From: Eutypella sp. D-1
Lineage: Eukaryota > Ascomycota > Sordariomycetes > Xylariales > Diatrypaceae
Length of the DNA stretch: 64,000 bases
Reading direction: 5' to 3'
NCBI GenBank assembly: GCA_023313575.1
Contig: JAJTTP010000003.1
Location: 3,348,001 to 3,412,000, forward strand
Of this stretch, positions 1-11,112 are shown piece after piece. Numbering within the stretch: the stretch's first letter is position 1; every line of letters begins with the position of its first letter. The notes under the pieces are model-generated. The model made no database searches, was not told where the DNA came from, and saw only the letters and a program-made list of their open reading frames with translations. A program made the translations under genes and the position numbers.

Positions 1-1661
1 AGAATTCCTAAACGGCGATATATCTCGCCCCCCGCCACAGGGTGCGTGCCTGTCATGCCAACCAAAGCGTACGAGAATTTCCATCCCAGATGTGCCATGC
101 CCCGCAAGGTGCCCAGCGGAACGAGATTCAGCTTCGTCCGCGCGTGCAACTCTAGGATGAAGCGGCAGAACTCGACGTAGTCGACAGACCCGAGGCTCGC
201 GGGAGAGCGATCTCCCTCGAATATCTGTGCGACGGCATCGTTGTCGAAGGATGAAAGGACGCCCTGGACCAAGGCCCTCGATATCAACTCCTCGACTCCT
301 TGCTCAGTAAGAGACAGCGCGTTCGTGATCATGAGGTGGCCCTCGGCTGTGATAGACGCAAAGACATCTCTTGGAGGCGGCGCTAGTTGCCTGACGAGGC
401 CGAACACGGTGCTCTCGTCGTCGACCATCCAATCCCGCTTTCGCTCCCCCGAGAACCGGCCAGGTGGCCGGTGGAAGCACTGCATCTCGGCCGGGATCCG
501 GCGGTGGAGCTCGAGGATAAAGCCGTCCATGACCCTGGAGGGGTCCTCGCCGTAATCCACAGGAACGGGTACGCCGATTGCACCCATGATGCCGTAGACA
601 CGGTCGTGCGGCCTCTGACACTCCCTCTGTGCTGCCGCGCGCAGGAGCTGCACCGCGTTCATGTTGACCAGCTCCAGAAGGCCTATTCGCTCGACTGCGC
701 GCCGTGCTTCGCGTAGCAGCGGGATGTCTTCTTGAGCGAGGACGTACTCCTTCGGCCGGCGCGTGTATCCCGGCGACCAAATGTGCCCTGCACTAACCTG
801 CTCCTCGAGGTTACACAGGTCGTCTTCGATCTCCTGGAGCGTGCGGATCAGGTGTCGGATGTCGATTGGATTCCCCGTCTCCGTGTGTCGGAGGGGATGG
901 CCTTGCTTATCGTAGAACACGGCGTCGACGCGCAGGGCCGACTCCTGCAGGGTCCATAGAGAAGTCAGCCACGGCACGAGACGGGGCAGGTCAGCGACCA
1001 TCCTCAGACGACGGCGCGCCTCGACGACCAACTCGGGTATCACCTCCGGCGGCGTCAGGTACGACTGCTCGGGTACGGCGGAGCAGAGCTCGACCAGGGC
1101 CTCGTCCCCACCGGAGCAGAGCCAGATCGCCGCGCGCGAGGCCGACCGGAATATGTCGCCCTGCTTACCGATCTCGGCCGCCTTCTCGGGGTCCCCGTCG
1201 TCCTGCGGTATGCAGAGCACGTCAACCCACATGTTCGAGTCCCCGGCGATGCTCCGGACCGCGGAGTCGAGCTCCGCCCGCGTGAACAGGGTATTAGCGG
1301 GGACTTTCCAGTGACCGCCCCGCACGGGAGTGTCCAGGGCACGGTCCGCGTTCATCCATCTGCCCCAGGTATACGAGACCACGGTGTAATTGTAGCCCGG
1401 TCTTCCTGTCCGGAAAGTGACGCCGTCATTTCCGACTAGATACCCCGGGAAGGCTGCGCCCTCATGGGGCTGTCCCCGCGAGGCTTCCGGCATGGCATTC
1501 AGCTCCTGCATGTACTTCCCCTCGAAAGCGGCGCCTATGGGCCCGGCATCGTTGAGCAGGTTCCTGGGGCTGAAGACAGCGCCCACATTGAAGGTGGGTA
1601 TGCCTTTCTCGTCGCTCTGCAAGCGCGTAGTAGTGGATTGTCTAACGTAGCCGCCAGACAT
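1..1661 (-). CDS. HET-domain (heterokaryon incompatibility) protein, 3' part beyond the window
   Basis: The minus strand is open without a stop from the ATG at 1661 to base 1, giving at least 553 residues; the stop lies outside the window. Upstream of the ATG an in-frame TAG is reached with no earlier ATG, so this start is well supported. HET-family landmarks occur in the usual order: VVSYTWG at residues 94-100, WVDVLCIPQD at 145-154 followed by a GKQGDIFRSASRAAIWL-type helix, WTLQES at 236-241, and PHDRVYGIMG at 351-360. HET proteins trigger cell death or growth arrest after fusion of genetically different hyphae, but most family members in a genome are untested, and the partner of this one is unknown. 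I see no NACHT, ankyrin or WD40 repeats in the visible part; such a domain could lie beyond the edge. No intron is needed in the visible part. It is divergent from the FGAM synthase gene. Confidence 0.88.
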   Translation of the reverse strand, partial: MSGGYVRQSTTTRLQSDEKGIPTFNVGAVFSPRNLLNDAGPIGAAFEGKYMQELNAMPEASRGQPHEGAAFPGYLVGNDGVTFRTGRPGYNYTVVSYTWGRWMNADRALDTPVRGGHWKVPANTLFTRAELDSAVRSIAGDSNMWVDVLCIPQDDGDPEKAAEIGKQGDIFRSASRAAIWLCSGGDEALVELCSAVPEQSYLTPPEVIPELVVEARRRLRMVADLPRLVPWLTSLWTLQESALRVDAVFYDKQGHPLRHTETGNPIDIRHLIRTLQEIEDDLCNLEEQVSAGHIWSPGYTRRPKEYVLAQEDIPLLREARRAVERIGLLELVNMNAVQLLRAAAQRECQRPHDRVYGIMGAIGVPVPVDYGEDPSRVMDGFILELHRRIPAEMQCFHRPPGRFSGERKRDWMVDDESTVFGLVRQLAPPPRDVFASITAEGHLMITNALSLTEQGVEELISRALVQGVLSSFDNDAVAQIFEGDRSPASLGSVDYVEFCRFILELHARTKLNLVPLGTLRGMAHLGWKFSYALVGMTGTHPVAGGEIYRRLGI

Positions 1662-2143
1662 TTCCTCTACGAACGTATGCCAAGAATTGCTGGTCGAGTA
1701 GCAAGAAAGGCAGTCAATTAGACACTACTCTAGTTATACCCTTTCCTCTTCTCGTTCATTAAAAAAAATTAGATGTTGCCTCGAGTCGCTACACGATGTT
1801 GCAAGGATCCTGCACAAGGATTAAAGCTGATAAAGGCGTTGTTGTATAACTACACGATGATGTAAGCGCATAGAGCCGGGGACCGTATACATGGGCGAGA
1901 ACCTTTTCACGCCATCCTTAAATTATTCATTCCTCTGCAGTAAGCAGCTATGAGAGGCTACATGCATACACCCAGAAACCCCAAGCATATATATTATCAT
2001 ATATATTATCATCAGTGGGGCTACTAGACTATGGCAAGTGGGCAGGCAGGAAATTCATAAAGGGGTTCAGGAGTCTTGTTGAACTTGGCAGCAGTTGTGG
2101 ACACCTGACAATGCAGCGACTTCGCAGTCCTCGACTCGTAAAG

Positions 2144-2150
2144 TGAGTCA
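2144..2150 (+). promoter_or_regulatory. TGAGTCA: Gcn4/CPC1-type general-control site
   Basis: TGAGTCA is the consensus binding site of the Gcn4/CPC1 bZIP activator, and it contains GAGTCA, the core used by Bas1 at yeast purine genes. It lies about 355 bp upstream of the FGAM synthase ATG and directly upstream of the TATA box. Function is inferred from sequence and position only. Confidence 0.45.
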
Positions 2151-2156
2151 ATGGCC

Positions 2157-2167
2157 TATATAAAAGG
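2157..2167 (+). promoter_or_regulatory. TATA box TATATAAAAGG
   Basis: A near-perfect TATA element sits 7 bp downstream of the TGAGTCA site and about 340 bp before the FGAM synthase start. It implies a leader of roughly 300 nt, or a leader intron, if it is used. Confidence 0.4.
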
Positions 2168-2505
2168 GCGGGGCCTAGCGTCAAACTACTGGACGTGCAC
2201 TAAGAAATTAGACCCATAATAAAGCTGCCCCGCGATGACGGTAAGGTAAAAAGTTGAATGGAGGGGTCCAAACATTATTGCTTTATCGCTTTATCGGAGC
2301 TGCATTTCTCGAATATCAGCGCAGTCATGTACCTAGTATTTTGGTAGTTGCTTAGGCGTTACCAAATTTCATACTTTCTTACTTATCACTTCGAGACTCT
2401 CTCCCACTCTTCCCCGACTAATTGATGATAGTGAGTGATTTTGTTTGTATGGCCAAGAATTAAGATTCTTTGGGAGAGAACAACTAAGATCGCTCACTTG
2501 TCACC

Positions 2506-5500
2506 ATGGGGTTCGAGGTCCTATTAGGCGATTCCTGCTACACGCCCTCTGAGGCGCAAAAGCTCCTTGTCCAGATAAATCGGAAGAGCCTTGAGGCCAA
2601 AGTTCGTGAGATCAGTGGACAATGGATCTACTATATCGACTTGGGAGGCAGGAGCGGCGGCGGTGATAAGCAGACATTGGAAAGGGTTAAGCAATTGGTC
2701 CATGCCTCAAACTCGCCAACCAACGAAGCTACGTCGCAAACCTCGGACGAAAAAGTAAAGACTCTAAAGGTCTATATCACGCCCCGGAATTTCCCCTCTC
2801 CATGGAGTTCAAAAGCCACGAGCATCGCCGAGGTCTGCGGCGTAGACGCGCGCGTTGAAAGGGGACGGGTCGTGACGATCGAGTTTGAGAACCCTCCCGA
2901 GTCCGGCGAGTTATCCTTCAAGGACATCTTGCACGACAGGATGACCGAGAACTTCTCCGATACCCTACCGGAAGCTACCACGATGTTCGCCGAGGGTGCG
3001 AGGGGGAAGTTGGTCGTCGTCGACATCTTCTCAGACGCGAGAGGTCCGCTACCCGCCCTTCAAGATTACAACAAGGAGATGGGACTTGGTTTAGATGAGC
3101 CAAATATGGAATACCTCGTGGAGCAATACAGGTCTCTCGGAAGGTCGCCTGTACGTGACTTCTCATCTTTCTTGCCCTCTGTTTAATGCTGGAGCCATTG
3201 GTAGCTAACATCGATCATGCCAGAACGATGTTGAACTCTTCATGTTTGCTCAAGTCAACTCCGAACACTGCAGGCATCATGTCTTTAATGCGAACTGGAC
3301 CATTGATGGCGTCAGCAAGCAGAGGAGCCTCTTCGAGATGATCAAGAACACCCACAAAGCGACCCCTGATTTCGTCATCAGCGCATATTCAGATAACGCT
3401 GCAGTGTAAGTCTCGAAAAAATGCATTCGTCAGGTTCAAATGGAACCCTCCATCCCGCTGTACTGATACAAAGGTGCTGACAACCATTGGATGTAGTTTG
3501 GCTGGAGACGAGGGCAATTTCTGGGCCCCTGATTACACAACTGGCAGCTGGAGACTTACCAAGGAGGTCGTCCAGCCCCTGATCAAAGTGGAGACGCATA
3601 ACCACCCTACTGCTATCTCGTAAGCCATCACCACCAACAGATCTTCCGTTATATCCCTAATTTCAAGCCACTTTAAATGCCGGGTCGTAATTGTCATCTC
3701 TGCTGACCAAATGTCGTAGCCCATTTCCCGGGGCGGCCACCGGAAGTGGTGGTGAGATTCGCGATGAAGGTGCCGTAGGAAGAGGCTCGACGCCTAAGGC
3801 CGGTCTATGCGGGTTCTGGGTGTCAGATCTGTTAATACCCGACAAAAAGGAGCCATGGGAACTAGACATCGGAAGACCCGGACACTATGCTTCGAGTCTT
3901 GACATAATGCTCGAAGCCCCAATCGGCTCGGCCCGCTTCAACAACGAGTTCGGCCGGCCCAGTCTTACGGGCACTTTCAGGACCCTCCTTACGAAATCCG
4001 CCGAAACAGAGGCCCCTGACTATAGGGGTTATCATAAGCCAATCATGGTTAGTGTTTTTAGGGGACGGGGTGGTTTTCTATATCTCAACTTCTCAACTAC
4101 AGGTCAACGAATTACTAACAATCATTCGCAGATTGCCGGTGGCATTGGCAGTGTAAGACCACAGCACGCCATCAAGGATCAAGAACATGTTCAAGATGGT
4201 GCTCATGTAAGTATTGCTCTTGACTCCGTGTTTGAAGGTTACACGTGTATCTTAACGTATATCCCATAGGTTGTTGTCCTCGGAGGCCCTGCCATGCTCA
4301 TTGGTCTTGGTAAGTCTGCACCCTGGAGTATTCCACGCATTCCAACGATGTCTCGAGGAAAGGCTAATACTCTTGAATAGGCGGCGGTGCAGCATCATCC
4401 AGCACAGGAAATGAAGCTTCAGCGGATCTCGATTTCAATAGCGTGCAGCGCGGCAACCCAGAGATGGAACGAAGAGCTCAGATGGTTATTAACACTTGTG
4501 TCGGACTAGGCCAGGAAAGTCCTATCGCGTTCATTCATGATGTCGGCGCTGGTGGTTTGTCGAATGCCCTTCCAGAGCTAGTGAAGGATGCTGGCTTTGG
4601 TGGGAAGTTCGAACTGCGAACTGTTGAAAGCGCTGATAACTCGATGTCCCCCTTACAGATATGGTGCAACGAGGCCCAGGAGAGATACGTCCTTCTCGTC
4701 AACAGGGACGGGATAGACCGATTCATAAGCATTTGCAAGAGGGAACGCTGTGGATTTTCGGTTGTTGGAAATGTCGTCGCCCAAGATGAATACGGAAAGG
4801 CGAAACTTATCCTGACAGATCGCGAGCCCACCGTTCAACCACCTATCGACCCGATCAATTTACCTATGGATGTCCTTTTCCCTCCTGGACGACGGATCTC
4901 AAAGGAGGCCCATACTGCACAGAAGAATATGCGCCCTTTCAGCCCACCGGACAGCCTGAAGGAGAAGTACGGCACGGCAAGCCTCACCGACATGGTGACG
5001 AAGGCCACCGAGCTCGTCCTATCACTTCCCTCTGTGGCTTCTAAGATGTTTCTTATTACGATTGGAGACCGCACTGTGGGTGGGCTGGTGGTGCGGGACC
5101 AGCTTGTCGGCCCCTGGCAGACCCCTGTTGCAGATGTTGCTGTCACGCTGACAAGTTTCGCTAATGACGGCAAGACACACCGGGGAGAAGCCATGGCAAT
5201 GTGAGTCGCTGCCCTCTGTAGCACATTTAAGTTGTCGAGGCTTCCACTTCCACGCCATTTGAGCGATTGTCGGCGCTAACACGTTCCTGTAGGGGAGAGA
5301 AGCCAACTCTGGCACTGATCTCGGCCGGTGCCTCAGCTCGAATGGCCGTTGCTGAAAGCTTGATGAACCTAGGAGCTGCCGACATCAAGCCCGGCCGCAT
5401 GAATGGTGACCTCACGCGTGTGAAACTCTCCGCGAACTGGATGGCCGCAGTCAACCATCCTGGCGAGGGTGCAGAGCTGTATGAGGCCGTCGAGGCTATT

Positions 5501-7501
5501 GGCATGGAACTATGCCCGCAGTTGGAGATCTCCATTCCTGTCGGGAAGGACTCGACATCCATGAAGGCGTCTTGGAAGGACAAGGAAACCGAGGAGACAA
5601 AGAGCGTCACTGCGCCTGTATCCCTCGTCATCTCCGCCTTCAGTCTTGTAAATGATGTCCGGAGCACCTGGACGCCGCAACTACGGCGAGTCGAGGAGGT
5701 TGGCGAGACCGTTTTACTCTATGTTGACCTCGCGCAGGGCCACCAGGCGATGGGAGGCTCCGCGCTAGCTCAGTCCCTCGGACAGGTTGGAAACGACGCT
5801 CCCGACGTCCACGATGCCGGGCTATTGCGTGACTTCTTCGATGCCATGTGGCAGCTTCATCAGGTATGTCAACCAATGCTCGTATCCTTTCAATCCTTGG
5901 GTTTTACCATTCGCAGAGAACCATTCTAATCGCGACTAATTTACAGGAGAACATTGTGCTCGCTTACCACGATATATCAGACGGAGGTCTGCTCACGACG
6001 GTTGCCGAGATGATGTTTGCCGGCCGCTGCGGCGCCGAGATTGCTATCGATAGCATAGTCAAATCACAATCCAACGTGCTCAGTGCGCTCTTCAACGAGG
6101 AGCTTGGCGCCGTGTTCCAGGTGCGGAAGGGCAACGATGAGAAGAGGTTCAGGTCCTGCTTCGCGACGTGCGGGCCTCCCGCGGGCTTGATCAGGACCAT
6201 CGGCTACGTCCGGCCGACATCTAAGCCCTCCCTCCTCGTTAAGTACCACTCACAGGCGCTGGTCGACCTCGACCGCGCTCTGCTACAGCAGTGGTGGTCT
6301 GGTACCTCCTACCAGATGCAGAAGCTCCGTGATAACCCCGCTTGTGCTCAGTCCGAATTCGACTCTCTCACCGACCACGCCGACCCCGGTCTCCACTACA
6401 ATCTCACCTTCAACCCTGCCGATATCAACCTCCCAGCGATGATCACTCTCAAGGGCTTTGTTTCGAGGCCCAAGGGTCAGTTTTCTCCACCTACCTACAC
6501 TATATATAATGCATTTCCTTTCTTTTATGAAAAGCTAACTCTTCTGTTTTGTGACCAGTCGCCATTTTGCGAGAACAGGGTGTCAATGGCCACGCCGAGA
6601 TGGCATTCGCGTTCCAGGCCGCCGGCTTCGACGCGGTAGACGTCCACATGTCCCAGATTCTGGACGGCTTCTCGCTTGAGGGGTTCCGCGGAATCGCGGC
6701 CTGTGGTGGCTTCTCGTATGGGTAGGTTGGCCCTAACTTTATCGCTCCCCATTCATCAACCAACAATGGCGTACTAATTATTTCGTCCTGTAGTGATGTT
6801 CTTGGAGCCGGAAACGGCTGGGCCCAGTCCATTCTCATGCACGAGGGCTCGCGGAAAGCCTTCGAGAATTTCTTCAAGCGGCCAGATACCTTCTCGTTTG
6901 GTATTTGCAATGGCTGCCAGATGCTCACCAGGCTCAAGGAGTTGATTCCTGGGGCGGAGAACTGGCCAAACTTTGGTAAGCCAGTGCCATTTCGGCTTAC
7001 ATCCCCACCAACCTTCCGTTCTTCATCTACTCGCCCTGGGCACATACTAACAAGCTCTTCCGCGCAGTCGAAAACGCCAGTTCGCAGTTCGAGGGCCGGT
7101 TCTCGATGGTCCGCATCGAGGACGCAGGCAAGGGCTCGGTGTTCTTCTCAGACATGTCCGGATCATCGCTGCCGATCGTGGTATCGCACGGCGAAGGGCG
7201 GGCGTCGTTCGCGTCGGAGACGGAGCGGCAGGCGGCCGAGGACGCGGGCCTCGTGCCCGTCCGCTATGTCGACAACCACGGCCGCGTCGCGCCCCCCGAG
7301 CGCTACCCGTTCAACCCCAACGGCTCGCCCGGCGGCATCGCCGGCGTCCGCAGCCGCGACGGCCGCGCCCTCGCTATGATGCCCCACCCCGAGCGCACCA
7401 TCATGGGCGACGTCGCCTCCTGGAAGCCCGACGCCCTCCGCGACCTCCAGTACGGGCCCTGGTTCCGTCTATTCTTGAACGCGAGGAAGTGGGTCGGGTA
7501 G
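2506..7501 (+). CDS. ade6: Phosphoribosylformylglycinamidine (FGAM) synthase, 12 exons
   Basis: Fourth step of purine synthesis: FGAR + ATP + glutamine to FGAM, in the cytosol. Exons: 2506-3150, 3224-3405, 3497-3619, 3720-4047, 4132-4206, 4270-4309, 4381-5200, 5293-5863, 5947-6475, 6559-6721, 6794-6975, 7068-7501. They sum to 4092 nt and 1363 residues, about the size of the yeast enzyme. All junctions are GT-AG and keep the frame across conserved motifs. Visible motifs: [11 protein letters not shown] (residues 223-233), [12 protein letters not shown] (306-317) followed by PFPGAATG, and HDISDGGL in the second synthetase half. The C-terminal class-I glutamine amidotransferase domain (about 1104-1363) has GICNGCQ with the nucleophile Cys1197 and MMPHPERT with His1326 and Glu1328. 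Branch sites such as GCTAAC and TACTAAC are clear in several introns. The gene is complete and all key residues are present. The symbol follows yeast ADE6. Confidence 0.97.
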
Positions 7502-8092
7502 AGGGAGAGGTTAAGAGGAATGGGTCTGGCGTTCAGTTTCTTATTCGTTCAAGACTGAGAATATTTGGGGTTTCAACGGAAACGTGCTTTATATGCGGAG
7601 TTTGTGTGTATCTGTTGGCTGCTATACAAGGTGGATATTCAAAAGGTGTGAACAGGATAGGTACAAGATGTCTAGATCGATATAGCTCTACTACCGCTGT
7701 AGTACACTTACAGGCAATGCGCCCGTTTGCTCGGCCAATGGTGAGGACTCTCACCCACCCCCCTCTACTCCGTTTTTCCGATGCGTAATAAGGCGGTAAA
7801 TTGCGAATGCTGTAGTATAGAAGAGTGGACGGAGGCTTTCTACCGATCTTATAAACGGAAACATTGGGTGTACGAAAGAGAAAGCAGGTGGTCAGACCTA
7901 GCAGCAGGTATACTAGGTATATAACTATTTTGACTTCGTATCGTAGAAAATCATAATTGTATTCCATATGAACTATCTATCTCAGAGCATACTTAACTAT
8001 ACGCTCATTCATCACATCAAGACCGTATTTCCATTCCCTCACCTCAACCTGACAGAGAGAGATACATAAAGAGAGTCAAGGAGATAAAAGGC
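7502..8092. other. Convergent 3' intergenic region
   Basis: About 590 bp between the stops of the FGAM synthase and AAA ATPase genes. It is AT-richer than the flanking exons and holds the two 3' untranslated regions. No coding sequence, repeat or RNA gene is seen. Confidence 0.6.
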
Positions 8093-11000
8093 TTATCGCA
8101 ACTCCTCAACACCGCCGTGATGGAAGGTACCGCGGAGAGCGAGGTCGGAGGCGCCGAGGCCGCCGCGGGTCTCCTGCATGTGGCGGTCGAAGCTCTGGGT
8201 GGACATCTGGACCTTCTCGAAGAGGGCGCCGTCGAGCACGGGCGCCGCGGGCCTCTGCGTCCCCTTGCGCGCCGCCGCCTCCGCCGCCTCCGCGAACTCG
8301 TAGTGCGCCAGGCTCGACGCGATCTGGAACGCGTTCCGGATCTGTCGCCCGTTCCAGCACCCCGTCGATCGCGCGTTGTCCTCGCTATTGTTGGGTATGT
8401 CATGTCAGCATCATTTCTTTGGTGGGGATGTGGGCAGGGGTGGAAGCTTACTAGTGCTTCACGGCAAAGTCCAGGACGTCGTCGTCCTTGACCACCAGGC
8501 GCGGCTCGCCGGTCATCTGGTGCCGCTGGGCCTCGATCTCGCGCAGCTTGCCGATGTTCAGGCGGAAGATGTCGCGCGTCTGGTGCTTGTCGAGCGGCGG
8601 GTAGTACAGCGACATGTGGATACGCGACTTGAACGCCTCGTCGATGGTGCCCACGCGGTTGGTGGTCAGGAATAGAAGGCCTGTGGTGAGCTTCGTGTTA
8701 GTTATCCGCTACTTCCTTATGACATAGATGCTTGCTTGCTTGCTTACCGTTGTAGTACTCTAGAACGCGGAGGAAGACCGAAACCAACGCGTTCCGCTTC
8801 ATGTCCACCTTGGAGCGCTGCGTGAGGAAGACATCGGCCTCGTCGAGCAGCAGCACGCAGTCCCACAGGTGAGCCAGGCGGAAGACGTTGGTCAGGGACG
8901 ACTCGACCTCAGAAGGTGTCAGGCCGAGGTCACCACAGGTGATGACGAAGAGCGGCTTGCGGTTCTCGATAGCGACGGCCTCGGCGGTGGCAGTCTTGCC
9001 GACACCGGGAACACCGTGCAGGAGGACGACGAGGCCGCGGCCCTTGCCCTGGATCAGGTCCTGGCCGGGACCCTCGGTGGGGACGTCGGCGTAGAGACGC
9101 TCGAGCGCCTTCTTCTGGAAGTGCGAGACGACGAGCCCGCGCACGATGTCCTTGTAGTCCTTGAGGATCTTGAGGCTCTCGAAGACGCCCTGTTCGCGCC
9201 GGATCGGCTGCAGGAACTTGGTGTTGACGGCAATGAAGCGGCGCTCGCGTAGCGCGTACGCGAACATCCGCTTCGGCAGCAGCACCAGGTCCTCGCGCTC
9301 GCGCAGGTCCAGCACGTTGGGCTTCGTCTCGTAGAGGCGCGTGCCCTTCGTCCTCTGCCGGAGGAAGCTGTCGGACCCCAAATTCTCGCGCCGCTGCCAC
9401 ATCTCCACGCCGTCGCTGGTCTGGATGATCTCAGCGCTCGAGTAGGCGAGCTTGGAGCGCCCGCCGTCGAACCAGCGCTGGATCTGCATCCCGTCGTCTT
9501 CGGCGTTGCAACGGATCGACTTGGATACGCTCAGCTTGTGGAATGTCGGCCTCCAGTCTGGGTTGGCGTGATAAGCTTCCGTCATGTCGACAATTACGTC
9601 GGATTCGACGAACACCGCGTGCCTCATCACCTCCCGATTCTCGTCGCGCAGGATCTCCTCGTCGGCATCGGTGGTGTCGAAGGGCGGGTTCCGCGTCAGT
9701 GTCCAAGCGTTGTACGCCCGATGCCTCTCGCTGGCGGTCAGGAACCGCTGGAAGTCGGCACCCTGGTCCTGCAGCGTCTCAAGGAAGCGCTCGTGGTCCG
9801 CGCGGTAGCGCACAGGGAAGACCTCGAGTGCGTCAATAGGGCGCTCGCCCGGGTATGAGGATAGGTCGAACTTGTGGCGCACTGCGCCGAAGGCGGTGCC
9901 GTCGTGGTCGATGTAGTAGGCGAAGATGGTAAACTTCTTTCCCTCAGGCGCCTGCAGCTCGTCCGCGAAGAACTCCCATCCGGAGTCCGGGTACGACGTC
10001 TCGGGCTCGGGACACTCAGTGCGGTAGATTCGCCAGAGCTCGTGGTAGCGGCCCCCGGCCTCGTTAGCCGCGGGCATGTAGATGAGGTCGCCGACCCGGA
10101 ACAGGTGCCACAGGTCGTCGAACTTGACCGTCTGCGCCGTGCTCCCGTCGTAGTGCCGGTGCATCGGCATCAGCTCTTTCTCGACGAAGTTGACGTAGCA
10201 CCGCATGTCTCTGAGCGCCTCGGGACTGTCCATGATGCTGTCCAGGTCCTCGGCGTTGGAGTCAACGGACTGCAGAGACTCCGTATCGCTATCATAGCCA
10301 CCATCCTCGTCGCCTTCACCGTCCTCAGCCGCATTGCCAGAGCCTGAAACCTCAATCGCGGGAGGCTCCTCCACTATCTCAAGCTCCTCTGGGGTGTCCC
10401 CACCCGTTTCATTGCTGATCTCGTCCAAATCCTCAACGTCGGCCCACTTCTCCTCCAGCGTCGACAGGATCTTCTTCATCTGGGGCTGGAAGTAGACCAG
10501 GGCCTTGAAAGGACGGACGAAGGTGCGTGGCGTGGAGCGACGCTCACTCTCCTTGAGTAGCGAGGTGAGATGCCCCAGCACCGGCTGCGACTGGATGCGG
10601 ACCCTCTGGATCTGCGCCTCGGCGGGCTGGGCAGGCTCAGACTTCTCCTTCTTCTTGCTCTCGCCGCCTGCAGCGTTGTTACCGGCGTCCTTCCGGTAGG
10701 AAGGCCCGCCGCGGCTCTGGTGGTTCAGAAAGCCGTACCCGAGCATGTAACTCTGGCGAAGGCGGGCCAGCTCGTCCTTGCGGCGGGCAGCTTGCTCCCG
10801 GCGGATCTGGGCCTGGATGTTGGGTCCGGCCACCAGGACGTCGACGGCGTAGTCGGGCTCGTCGGGGTCGTAGCGGTTCTTGAAGTTCTCGAAGTTGACC
10901 TTCCGGACCTCGGGCACCTTGGGCCGCCATTTGGCCTCGGTCCGGCGCTGGTCCGCTAGGATACGCTCCCGCCGCTCCGCCTCCTTCTGTGCCGTGATGA

Positions 11001-11112
11001 AGTCCGGGTTATGGCTGTGGTGGTTGTGTCGCTGGGACTTGCCTGCCGCCCTGGGGACGGCACGCTTGTTACCACGCCTGCCACCCCGCTTACCGTTGGT
11101 CGGATAGGCCAT
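8093..11112 (-). CDS. AAA+ ATPase with DUF7025-like region, function unknown
   Basis: Three exons: 11112-8748, 8680-8452 and 8384-8093 (2886 nt, 961 residues). The codon preceding by three at 11121 is GTG; the first ATG is at 11112. The N-terminus is basic (GKRGGRRGNKR type) and followed by a charged helical stretch. The middle contains a block resembling DUF7025 (MPAANEAGGRYHELWRIYRT and onwards), found upstream of AAA modules in many filamentous fungi. The AAA core has Walker A GVPGVGKT (residues 700-707), Walker B LLLDEAD (DEAD at 757-760), then LLFLTTNRVGTIDEAFKSRI across the first splice junction, carrying sensor-1 Asn and the arginine-finger region. The fold is secure; the substrate is not. 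It could be a remodelling ATPase, but nothing here says of what. It converges on the FGAM synthase gene and is divergent from the histidine phosphatase gene. Confidence 0.9.

Larger units (their letters stand above)
1662..2505. promoter_or_regulatory. Divergent intergenic region, HET gene / FGAM synthase gene
   Basis: This 844-bp space separates two divergent start codons. It holds a TGAGTCA site and a TATATAAAAGG box (listed separately), both placed to serve the purine gene on the plus strand. Pyrimidine-rich sequence (about 2380-2420) precedes the purine gene. No coding potential is seen. Confidence 0.6.

Noticed and set aside
304..1342. Arg-rich ORFs on both strands in the first 1.4 kb
   Set aside because: They are shadow frames of the HET-domain gene, which reads continuously through this stretch in another minus-strand frame; some begin at GTG codons.
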